Of a DNA stretch of 64,000 nucleotides, positions 10,438 through 20,616 are shown piece after piece. The notes beneath the pieces are model-generated. The model ran no database searches, was not told the DNA's origin, and saw only the letters and a program-made list of their open reading frames with translations. Positions within the stretch are counted from its first letter, which is position 1. Each line of letters starts with the position of its first letter. The translations under genes were made by a program, and so were the position numbers. The DNA comes from Panax quinquefolius (taxonomy: Eukaryota; Streptophyta; Magnoliopsida; Apiales; Araliaceae). The DNA is taken from contig CM035166.1 in NCBI GenBank assembly GCA_020205615.1, forward strand, positions 77,648,679 through 77,712,678. Reading direction: 5' to 3'.

Positions 10438-11493
10438 ATCTGTCTGCTGAGTTCCCTTAAGTGGCGATTGATAAACTTTTCTGACTTTCTTTACATTTAA
10501 ATCACCTTTTGGAGAGTTTACTTACGTGGCGATTGATACTTATTCTGACTTTATTTACATTACATCCCTTTGGAGTTTCCTTAGTGGCGGTTGGCCATAT
10601 CTACTGACTTTATTTATATTTACGATCCCCCATGGAGGTGCTTACGTGGTTGGTGATCACATGCGTATATATATATTTACCGCTTTTATATATATACACC
10701 TTATTGCTTTTATACAAATTGCAATATTACATGCGCTAGGAATCATGTGATCACAGATTCATCTCATTGGATCTAGATTCGGTTCCGTGATGGACATTTT
10801 CAATTATATGGCGACTTGTAAATTATTACTGCGATATCTGTATTTCCTCGGATGGTTTCCATACCCACGAGGAAGTCGGCATTATTTTTGGATGTATTAT
10901 TTTTTCATACGGATGCCTCGCGTCCATCAAATAAAATCAATTGACCGCTCATTTAATAAAAATGGAAGTGTAAAGGTCTCAATTCTTATTGAGCATCGAG
11001 GTTTGAAAAACCTCTTTTATAAAACATTATTGCCATATCTTGCTAAAAGCTGAATTTTACATAAATTCAAACCACAATATATATAGGTTGAGCGAGGCCT
11101 CGCACTGACTTTCCTATAATACACATTGACCCCCACACACACACACACTTTCGGATAATAGTTTCTTGAAAAGAGGCGGTCACCGTGGTAACACGGATGT
11201 CGGGGGGTGCCTAACACCTTCCCCCCGCATAACCAAGTCCCCGGACCCTAAATGAATCTCGGTTTTGCCGACCCATATATCAGTGTCACATCACTGGGTC
11301 AATGTGCAAACCTTTTCTCGGTTGTGTTGGTACAACCATTTAAAAAACCAACTGGCGACTCTTAACAGTCCCATCGTCGACATTATACATATCGGACCTT
11401 TTTCACTTGTTTTTTCAAACAAATCTCACCTAAAATGAGAACACCCGAAAGAACAAGTAGCGGAAAGGACATCCAAAAATCCGGCGTCGACGG

Positions 11494-11514
11494 TGGCGAC
11501 TCTGCTTTGGGGAC
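11494..11514 (+). other. Tat-1 primer binding site (tRNA-Arg)
   Basis: TGGCGACTCTGCTTTGGGGA lies one base after the LTR end. It is the Tat-lineage primer site, complementary to the 3' end of a plant tRNA-Arg (CCA end plus CGAGTCG), here with small insertions in its distal half. Confidence 0.8.
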
Positions 11515-12539
11515 TCGATAAGAGGACTTAAGCCGCTACTACAATCTTTTCAAAAGCTGATTATATGCTTGTGTGTGGATGTTGCATTTACATTGGATGA
11601 ATGTGTATGCGAATGCATGTCTTGTTTGAGCTTAGTGCTTACGCATCATATCTGCGTGTGATGTTAGTGCTTCATGCTATAAAGCTGCTTATGATATTAG
11701 TGCTTCGCATACGTATCATCATTCATACGGTGAGACGCGATGTATGTGAATGTATGTTGTGTGGTCCCTCCACGAGAGGCTATCCGTCGGTGTTTGATTC
11801 TTGGGACTCGTGAGAAGACTAATTCTCAGAGGCTCGGAAAAGGCACCACCCAAATTCGCTCAGGTTGAAAGACCAGGATTAACTTCCGTCTAGTAGATTG
11901 CGATGATTTGGGAACCTTCATGCCAAAAAAAAGCCGCGAGAGTAACCTAAGATAGGTCGACCTCGATAAACCCAAACGAAGGAAAGTCTCTTCATGCTCT
12001 CATTTCAATTACTTGTAAACACAATTACTTGTAATTTCATTCCATATCTATCTCCATGTAATGAGAAATATGAAGCAATATGTCCACATACATGCTACAA
12101 ACAGCTGACACCCGTTTTGCAGGATAAAATTCCTAAAATGGACACATCACATAGCATGTCATTATACACCTTCCCTAAGGACTAAACTATGCCAGTCTTT
12201 TCGCGAGGAATCAATCGGACCTACTACGGTCAAAGTCCAAAAAAAGCGAGGAACTACGATCGATCATGTCGTCATCAGACCGGTGAACTTAATCCGGTTT
12301 CTCATGAAAAATTCGATGGGTTAAGCAAGCAGATTCTGATTTGGTTGTTACTATTAAAAAATTACACCGATCTACACGAATCGAAAAAATACCCGTATAT
12401 CTCTTGAGCCCTCCACACGAGGAGGAATTCCGGTCGTTTACCATACGAGCCACGATTGGATCGACCAACAAAAAACGCGTGATCTTGCCCATTCCACTTT
12501 GGAGATCCGAACAATGGTGACATCAAAAAAAAGTCCTCG
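11515..12539 (+). other. Tat-1 leader region
   Basis: About 1 kb between primer site and gag. At 11600-11710 there are imperfect repeats containing TTAGTGCTT. No convincing extra ORF1, as Ogre elements carry upstream of gag, is visible. The short frames here have no recognisable motif. Confidence 0.5.
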
Positions 12540-13606
12540 AAATGGAAGAGACCCTTGGCGCTATCAAAGGAATTGGAACACACGGGTGTTTCATCATATC
12601 TTGATCTATGTATTTTTCACGGTGTTCACTATCCGAAAAAAATTTAAAACTCGACTTTGAAAAATATGGCGGGTTAGGGATCCTTATACACATTTAAAAG
12701 TCTTTATTGGAGAAGCTGGGATCTATCTGGAGGATGAAAAACTTCGAGAATGCAATTGTTCCAAAAGAGTCTAGCTGGAGAAGCTTGGTTAAGTGGTACC
12801 ACAGATTAAACAACTCAAAATCCACAATTTGGGAAGAGCTAGCACATGCCTTCCTCACTCAATCTGATTTTCAAACTCAAATGGCTCTGATCGGTGTCAG
12901 TTACCAAGATCAAAAAATAGTCTAACGAGTCTTTTCGAGAGTATGCTCAAAGGTGGAGGCGCTGGTACGCCCCAAGTTAGTCTGCCGTGTCGAGAATCGA
13001 AATGGTCGTGACATTCGTAGACATCTGAAGCTCCCTTCTATGAGAGAGTTTTAGTGCGGCATCGATGAACCATTTTTCTGAAATGGTTAAACATGGGAGA
13101 TGGTTTGAAATGGGGTTGAAGTCGGGAAAGATTCAAGACCTAGCCGCACTCAAAGTTTGCGATCACATCAATCTGGAAATTATGGGAACAACCCGGAGGG
13201 TCCATAAAAAGAAAGGAAGATGTTTCCACGATCTTCTACGAGGACACAAAAAGCAATCAAAGTATGCCCATTCAAAGGAGAAACTACACTCCCTTTCCGG
13301 CCGCGATCTGCAAACCCTCCGATACCAAAAGGTGGAGAAGTCAAAGCGCCATCAGTGTTTACACCCTTAGGGGATACCCTCGAGAACATTCTTAATCTTA
13401 CGACAACATAGAAAGAAAATTACGCATCTTCTTCCACCGGCCGACCCCTAATGGGCGGGGTTTCAATCTTTGCTAGGAAATGTGCTTATCATCTTGAGGG
13501 CACTGGACATGATACTCGAGATTATTGGGCCTTGAAACACAAGATCCGGGACCTAATAGATAATGGAGAGATCGTAGTCACCAAACCCGATCGGCCTCAC
13601 GTCTGA
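12540..13606 (+). pseudogene. Tat-1 gag
   Basis: It begins near the motif METLGAIKGIGTHG-like at 12540-12585 (compare EERL-AIEG in the family). A degraded FEKYGG piece and the gag core follow: WRSLVKWYHRL, STIWEELAHAFLTQSDFQTQMA (12707-12925), then ESFREYAQRWR-like residues just after a shift, and PF-MGDGLKSGKIQDL (13065 on). It closes with CAYHLEGTGHDTRDYWALKHKIRDLIDNGEIV at 13481-13606, the zinc-binding gag end typical of Tat elements; one expected Cys is Tyr here (DYW for DCW). At least four frameshifts or stops break it. The start is uncertain. Confidence 0.8.
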
Positions 13607-14739
13607 AACAACCCTCTTCCTCGACCTGAAGAAGAAGAAGAGTCAACATGATTAATTGGAGCGGTGGGCGAGTTCCAACTTGGGTTGTGATTCCCCGGAC
13701 CATCAAAGCGGTGATGACGGATGGGATTATGCTAAGTTCCGATTCACAATGGAGCGAAAGATGAAAAGCTCTCTGCAAACAAATTGAGCGATTAGGCGGG
13801 CGGGTGACTTATCGACATCAAGTGACTCGGCAATTAATCGGCCCGAGAGCATGCCGATCTCTACCAATCATCATGAATATTCCTCGTCACTTTCGGAAAA
13901 TGAAATCTTTGGAAGACAAAGTGACGAAGAGAGCAAATGCCAAAGCTTGGTCGAGGATTTACGCCACAAAGCGAATTCACCTATTTGGGCCAACCCATGG
14001 AGAAATCCTTCACATATTAATCAATGAAGGAAGGATCGGTTCCTTCTACCTCCAATCAACCCCGATTAGGATGAGTACAACTCGATGGAGTATGTCGATA
14101 CCACTCCCGATCTCGCGGTCGCGGCCGAGAAGAGAATGTTGGGCACTCATACCTTATTCAAAATCTAATCGGCGGTGGTGTCTGCGCTTGGCGGAATAAC
14201 GACAACGTGTTACGTCTGAAGTGAGAATCACGAGGCCCTACTAAGTGGAAAAGTGTGGTAGCGATTATATCTCTTAAAGTTGAAGGGATTAATACTTTTC
14301 TCACAACACCGATAATTATTTCGAAGGAGGAAGCAATCCTTTGAAAGTGGCCACTCCAGGAGCGAATCAACTTGCCATGCGAGCACAATATCCTATTGTT
14401 AGCTTGCGCGAGGTTAGTGGAATTATGGAGAAGGTGAAGGATCCACCTCACATACCCTTTCTTTGCGATGTCGAAGGAAAATCCACTATATCTTCCCCAT
14501 CGGGTGATGAACCCCACCACCAAATCAAAGGGAAAATACCCGTGGAGAAGATTGAAAAATTCCTCCGTGTTTGTGGGTCATAATTGAAGCCTCGGTGGTT
14601 TTAAGCTTGAAGGAAGCGCCACCACAAATATCAATTTTGGACTTGGTCCTAACCTCTGAGAACCACTTGGAAGGTCTTGTTAAAGGTTCTGAAGAAGCCT
14701 ATCTCCAGACATCGGTGGATCTGAAAAAAGTTTTAACAC
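13607..14739 (+). pseudogene. Tat-1 gag-protease linker
   Basis: Degenerate sequence with only short frames. At 14600-14740 the translation ISILDLVLTSENHLEGL followed by EEAYLQTSVDLKKV matches the conserved segment that precedes the protease in Tat elements. The rest is not recognisable. Confidence 0.6.
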
Positions 14740-15340
14740 ATGGTTGATCACATTTTCAGCAACAATGTGATATCCTTCACTGATGATGACATACCATCCG
14801 AAGGGACTGGTCATTGCAAGCCGTTACACATTGCGGTCTTGTCTTCCGGATATATGGTAGCAAGGGTCTTAATAGATGGAGGTTCCTCTCTGAATATCTT
14901 CCCATATGCCACCTTGGTGACGATGAATATCAATTTCAACCGAATTTGGAGTAGCCATACTATCATCAAAGCTTTTGATGGAGCCGTAAAGTAACTTCGG
15001 TTGGAGTAATTGAATTTTTGCAATCGAAATTGGCCCTCATACATTCTGCGTATCCTTCCATGTGCTCAAGATAGATTAGGGATACAACCTGGCTCTTGGG
15101 CCGACCATGGATCCATATGGTTGGGACGGTCCCTCCACTCTTCACCAACAATTGAAGTACATTATCAACAATAGCCTGGTCACGGTCAATGCTGAACCAG
15201 AGATTCCTCAGCACGGGGACATTCCATTCATCAATGCCTATGCAGACGTAGAACCAGTCAGTTTTCATGCTTTGGAAATAAGCAACGCCCAATACCACGC
15301 TATTGGAGCACCACTGCCCGAACTCCATATTTACTGCTGA
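14740..15340 (+). pseudogene. Tat-1 aspartic protease region
   Basis: Retroviral-type aspartic protease that would cut the polyprotein. The first frame (14740-14994) holds FTDDDIPSEGTGHCKPLHI, then VLIDGGSSLNIFP, the catalytic loop, with Gly in place of the usual Thr/Ser after Asp (D-G-G-S for D-T-G-S), and AFDG. After a frameshift the flap-end motif LLGRPWIH is seen at about 15085-15115, and a further frame (15107-15340) carries the STLHQQLKYI stretch normally following it. The Thr-to-Gly change alone would be expected to damage catalysis. Confidence 0.8.
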
Positions 15341-16110
15341 GGTGATGTCGACCACTCGAAAATGATGTCGTTGGGTCATAAGCCGGACAAGGGTTGGGTA
15401 AAGATGGCGAGGGTATCCGATTACCCCATTCGATTAACCAAGCAAGTTGGAGCAATTTGGACTAGGCTATTACGCCGACTCTAGTCACGAGGAATCCTCA
15501 TAAGCATCAACAGATTCCTTGACTTCAACCATGTGGCGTTAAACCGCCTTGAACTCGAGTCCGCACAACCTCCGATAAAGGTGCGGCCCGATGTCATGGC
15601 CATGTTATTTCCTAAGCCAAAAACTAGTGGAGAAAAAGAAAATCGTTATTCGGATCCATGATCGAAGAAGAGGAGCGGAGAATCAAGAAAAGCGTTATCC
15701 GAATAATGTCGGGCATCGCGTCATCGTCCATGATGAACATACCAGCAGATACACCCCCGATGATGATTGCCACGACGTAATGGCCATCATTCGGGACAAG
15801 GAGGATGATGACAATCCCTCCATCACTGCGGTCCACCGGACTTTACCTTACCAATTGGAACAACATTCCTTGCTTTGGTGCGACAAGGGTAAAAGCGGTG
15901 AAATTCTTTTACGCCTGTAGATATGATAACGCTTACTTTTTTATACACGATTATTAGCGGTTTATTTTGCCGATATATGCTAACATTGTGTATGATCAAC
16001 GCATTTCATATATACTAAGTGAAAGCATATTTTGTTTGAGACTCGAATTTAGATGTGCATGTATTTGCGGATCGATGCCTCTCTACACAAGGATTGTACC
16101 TTTGATGTAG
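15341..16110 (+). pseudogene. Tat-1 linker between protease and RT
   Basis: The 109-codon frame at 15591-15920 is acidic and His-rich in the middle and lies where Tat elements have a poorly conserved linker. No domain is recognised. Confidence 0.45.
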
Positions 16111-17154
16111 AGATGAATTGACCTTGATGGATCTCGGGATGACATTGAGGTGCCTCGAGAAATTCAAGAATGGGTCGAAGACAAACCCAAACCTAACCTT
16201 GATCAAACCACTTCTTTCGATCTGGAACCTTAGAAAGCCTAAGTTTAATCCAGTTGGTTCGGACCTTACCCCAAACCAGCGGAATGACATGGTTCTGCTA
16301 TTAACCTTCCGGGATGTGTTTGCATGGTCTCGTGAAGACATGGTGGGTTTGTCCGCGACATTGTCCTTCATCGCCTTCCCATTAAAGAGGATTTAAGCGG
16401 TCAAGCAAAAGCTCGGTGATTGAAACACGAGTGGAGTTTAAAGGTGAAAGAAGAAATTGTGAAACAATTTCAAGTGGCATCATCATGGTGTCTACATATC
16501 ACGAGTGGATATCCAACATTGTGCCGTGCCTAAACACGGAGGAAAGGTGCGAGTTTGCGTGGATTACCAGGACTTGAACAAAGCTTGCTTAAAAGATAGC
16601 TTTCCGTGCCATTTATCCACATTCTCATTGACAATCTTTACCTTGATCGACATGTACTCCTTTCTTGATTGCTTTGCGGGGTACCATCGGATCATGGTTC
16701 TTAGGGAAGATCGTGAGAAGGCTGCTTTCATCACTCCTTGGGAACTTTTTGCTATAGATGGTTGTCATTCGGCCTCATCGATCTGGGGACTACCTATCAA
16801 CAAGCTATGATGGCTCTTTTCCACGACTTAATGCATAAAGAGATTGAGATCTACGTGGATGACATCATTGTCGAGTCCGGAAGGAGGATGACCATCTAGA
16901 CCATCTCGAAAAGTTGTTCAACGGTTTGCGTAAAATCTGACTTGAAGTTGAATCCGACTAAGTGCGCCTTTGGCGTCAAATCGAGCAAGTTGCTAGGATT
17001 TTTAGTCGACCCACAAAGGATTGAGTGGATCTGCCAAAATCCAAGCCATCACGAAAATGCCCATTCCTCGAGACGAGAGAAAGAAATACGGGGATTTTTG
17101 GGAAGGATCAACTTCATCGGCGAGTTTATCTCCGACTCACGTGACACATTGTGA
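16111..17154 (+). pseudogene. Tat-1 reverse transcriptase
   Basis: RNA-dependent DNA polymerase of the element. The pre-RT segment NQRNDMVLLLTFRDVFAWSREDMVGL is at 16270-16350. The fingers and palm are at 16505-16810: VPKHGGKVRVCVDYQDLNKA, SFLDCFAGYHRI, REKAAFITPWELF. The catalytic YVDD lies at 16852-16863 (YVDDIIVES) in a third frame. The thumb/connection frame at 16942-17154 reads LNPTKCAFGVKSSKLLGF and RGFLGRINFIGEF. All main motifs are present but spread over three frames with stops between, so it is inactive. Confidence 0.85.
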
Positions 17155-17600
17155 GCGATCTTCAAGTTATTAAGGAAGAACTCCTCCATGAAATGGAATG
17201 ATGAGTGCGAAATGCCTTCCTTACAATCAAAAGCTTGACTAGTCAAAGCTCTGTCTTGGTACCACCCGAGGATGATGTTCCCCTGTTCATGTACACATCC
17301 ATAAATGACAATGCCATGGGGTTTATATCTTTGGGACAAAAAAGGCGATAGAGGCGAGAACGAGCTATCTATTACCTCGGCAAAAGGTTCGGACGATGAA
17401 CAACAAGTACACTCGATCGAGAAGGCGTGTTGTGCTTTAGCATGGGCTTCCATGAGGTTACATCATTACCTACATGGTCACACAACCCATCTCATATCCG
17501 CGTGGATCCTCTCAAAATCGTGTTCAACAAACCCGTGTTGAATTGCGGTTGTCCGGATGGCGATTGATCCTACAATAATTTGACATCGTATATGTGACTC
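17155..17600 (+). pseudogene. Tat-1 RNase H (first)
   Basis: The 78-codon frame at 17305-17541 matches the retroviral RNase H of Tat elements, with YYLGK-like, EKACCALAWASMRLHHYL and the following HTTHLIS segment. Upstream, LKLLRKNSSMKWNDEC lies at 17162-17210 in another frame. It would degrade RNA in the RNA-DNA hybrid. It is broken and the catalytic set is incomplete in any one frame. Confidence 0.7.
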
Positions 17601-17719
17601 AAAAGTCCATCAAAGGTCGAGGAATCGCGGATCAATGGCGCACGCACCTTGAGGGATTTCAAACCCTTGAAACATATTTCCCGATGAAGGAGTAATGTGA
17701 TGACTGACACCACCATCGA

Positions 17720-18150
17720 TGCGATCTGGCATGATCATGGAGGATGTATTTTGATGGAGTTTGTTAACATGGAAGGTTACGGAGGCTGGAGCAATTCTAA
17801 TATCGTCTGGGGAAGCGATATCCGTTCTTGTCAAATTACGGTTTATCGGCACCAACAATCTGGTTGAGTATGAAGGCTGTCTCATGGGGCTAAAACTTGC
17901 CCGTTCAATGGGCATCAAGCGGTTAACTGTCCTTGGAGATTCGGAGTTGGTAATCAGACAATCCACCGGAGTCTATCAAACCAAGGAACTACATTTGCTG
18001 CCTTACCATCGGCAGGTTTTGAAGATGGCTTTGGAGTTCGAAGAAATCTCCTTTCTACACATTCCTCGTAATAGGAATGATTTCGCGGACGCATTAGCAA
18101 CTTTGGCCTCCTTGATTCGCATATCAGACAAGGAACACTTGCCAAGCGTC
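17720..18150 (+). pseudogene. Tat-1 second, archaeal-type RNase H
   Basis: An additional RNase H found between the first RNase H and integrase in Tat elements. The catalytic residues are visible: FDG at about 17750 (before a frameshift), Glu in NLVEYEGCLMGLK, Asp in VLGDSELVIRQ, and Asp in DFADALATLASLI. The 188-codon frame 17761-18327 is one of the best preserved parts of Tat-1. The family role is thought to be more efficient RNA removal during reverse transcription. Its presence places the element in the Tat lineage. Confidence 0.85.
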
Positions 18151-18199
18151 ACAATTGCCCTGAACAAGGCCCCAGCCTATGGGAATTACGTTGGAGAAG

Positions 18200-19482
18200 T
18201 ATCGGATGAGCTACCTCCCATCCAACCTCCTTGGTATCAGCATATCAAGGAATATCTGCGAGATGGATCTACACCCGCTGAGGCGAGCTTTGGCCCGAAA
18301 AAAGGCGGATTCATCGACTTCTTATGAAGTTCTACACGAGTGGAGATCGCTCTACAAAAAGAGATGCGGGACTGGGTCTCCTCGGTGTTTAGACAAAGAT
18401 CAAGCCCGAGGCTTATGGATGAAATCCATGGTGGAGTCTGTGGCCCCCCACATGAGTGGCCCCTCCTTTGTCGAAAAAGTCCTCGGGGCGGGACATTCTT
18501 GGTATCTCTCAAAGTGATTACAATGACCACGTCGAAAGATGCTATCGATTGCAGATTATGGGAATGCTATACCGCCCCTCCACGGGAGCTCCACATATGA
18601 GTTCACCTTGGCCCTTCTCGATGTGGGGAATGGGCGTTATATGGGCCCATTGAGCCTAAAAGCCGATGTGGTCACCGATTATCTTCACCATGATCGACTA
18701 CTTCACCAGTGGGTAAAGCGACCTCCTTCCCGGGGTCACTAAAGAAGTCATCATTGCTTTCGCCGAAACAATGTCGTTTGTCGATATGGACAACGAGAGG
18801 TGATTGTGTCGAACAATGCCAAAAACCTCAACAACAAAATGATGGAGGAATTATGCGATTAGATTCCACATCAAACATCTTAACTCTATCATCTATCGTC
18901 CAAGAAGATGAGCGGTCTTTATTGAAGCGGCTAACAAAATATCAAGAAGATTATGCAAAGATGTCGATGACCACAAAGATTGGCCTAACCTATTGCCTCT
19001 TACTCTGTTAGCTTACTGAGGACCACAATCGTGCATTTCTTATTTGGGGCAACCCCTACGCTTTAACCTATGGGATGGAAGCGATGCTCCCCATAGAAGT
19101 TGAGATGGAATCTCTCGGAGTGTTGATCGGCCTTCGGTGGATGAAAACCAATGGGTACAAGGCGGTATCACACAATTGTCTCGATAGACGAAAAGGCGAA
19201 CCACGACTATCTTCCATGGTCGACTATATCGTGAAGATCGCCAGATCCTACAAACAAAAAAAATCCAAACTCTGGCAATTTAAACAACATGACTTGGTTA
19301 CGAAGAAGATTCTTGACAATCAAGATCGGGCCAAGGAAAAATTTGCTCCTAGCTGGGAAGGCCCGTTTATTGTCAAAGAAGTATTGATAAGAGGCGCTCT
19401 CGATTACAAGAAATGGATGGCGATGAATTTCCACAACTCATCAACTCGAGACAACGTGAAAGCGGTATTATATCTGAAGTAA
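18200..19482 (+). pseudogene. Tat-1 integrase
   Basis: DDE recombinase that would insert the cDNA. The zinc-binding N-terminus is spread over overlapping frames at 18300-18520 (CVDKxxAR-like, GPHMSGP, GHSWYL). The core entry PWPFSMWGMGVIWAH (family form SPWPFSMWGMDVIG; the first catalytic Asp is replaced by Gly) is at 18600-18650. TKWVKATSFPG follows at about 18700, and a TPYRPKMN-type region is degraded at 18840-18960. The C-terminal segment is at 19040-19482: NPYALTYGMEAMLPIEVEM, then QDRAKEKFAPSWEGPFIVKEVL. There are several frames and stops. No chromodomain follows, as expected for Tat. Confidence 0.8.
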
Positions 19483-20600
19483 CCAAAAAACACCACAGTG
19501 CATCATCATCATCAGTCACCGATCATTCCGGTTCTTTAACCCTTTACCACCTACAACGTTTCTACACTTTTCCCCTCAGGGAAACGTACTCTTCAAGCCA
19601 GCAGCCTGGCTTTCTCCTTTGCGGTCATACAACTTAGGTCATCCCACCGCAGATTGAACCTCTTGCGTTCATGATTTGGCTACCCATACATGGGATCAAA
19701 CTTCTCACACTGCGGTTTATCCTCGACCTAGGATTAAACTTTCTCCTCCCCTTTTCGACTGCACACGTGGGATTACGCTTTTCTTCTACATACGAGGCGA
19801 ACTCGTCGACTGATCTCTCTCTTGATAGGAGTATGCGTGGGCAACCATTTCATATGGCGGTCATGATAAAACAAAAACAACAAAAACATTTCTACCCTCT
19901 TCTCCTTACAAAAACAAAAACAACCAAAAACATTCCTACACCATATCGGCCCATATCTGACGTTGAACCTCTTACACCAAGTTGAACTACGCGAGACTGA
20001 TCTCCTCTTGAATAGAGTGCGTGGCGACCATTCATGGTGCGGTCTCACCCCTACCAAAACCTGAAACCATTGTCGGCGGGTGTTGGGATTCCTTTCGATC
20101 CATTATATGTCATTCGACTTGGACGAAGGGATGGAATTACGAACTCCTCCCAAATAGGAGATTCGGCGACCATCTAAGCTGCGGTCATACCTCGAAGAGC
20201 AATACTAAACCATAAGAGATGGAATTAACTAGGCTTCTCCTAAATAGAAGTACTGGCGACCATCTATGGTGCGGTCAATCTCAGAGAGAAAAGCCACACT
20301 CCTCTCCACATTTCCATTCGAAAACAAGTCCCAAGACACCAAAGATGGTAGGGATATATATAGATCGATGATCCATTCTGAACTATCCGAGAGGCATTTC
20401 GATGTCCATCCACGAGGAAGAATTGAGAATTCATCAAGATCACAAAGCCTGAAGCGGCGAGGGCAAAATATCAAGCAAATAGCAAGGCATATCTAAAAGG
20501 GAAGTGATCCAAAAATATATTTCCCTATCATATATAATGTTGTTTGATATATATACAATGTGAACTGTACATGACAAAATGGCTAAGCTAGTTTGTGCAG
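19483..20600 (+). repeat. Tat-1 post-integrase repeat zone
   Basis: Noncoding. Four diverged units share a CTCCT...AGGAG stem, then GGCGACCATCTATGGTGCGGTC, at about 19815-19865, 19995-20045, 20130-20190 and 20230-20285. A ~45-bp duplication rich in CAAAAACAAC lies at 19866-19945. The short frames show no conservation. Confidence 0.65.
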
Positions 20601-20616
20601 GTAAATACAAGCTCAT

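Larger units (their letters stand above)
8731..11492 (+). repeat. Tat-1 5' LTR
   Basis: It matches Tat-3 LTR 58685-61892 in inverse orientation over almost its full length. It ends in GGCGTCGACG directly before the primer site; Tat-3 ends GACGTCGACA, so the last base has probably mutated. It contains, in order, six GATAAC/CCGAG units (8850-9230), a TATA box (9610), a modular (TA)n array (9920-10435), four ~70-bp units containing GTGGCGATTGAT (10450-10660) and a CA-rich tract near 11130. It starts inside a CT-rich junction with Chr-1. Confidence 0.9.

Noticed and set aside
10165..10500. Frames coding long Ile-Tyr repeats (also 59648-60642)
   Set aside because: They are translations of (TA)n tracts in the Tat LTRs.
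15624..15836. Acidic/Ile-rich minus-strand frame opposite the Tat-1 linker
   Set aside because: No motif; shadow of the plus-strand linker.
19773..20057. 94-codon minus-strand frame over the post-integrase repeats
   Set aside because: Covers noncoding repeat units; no similarity to known domains.
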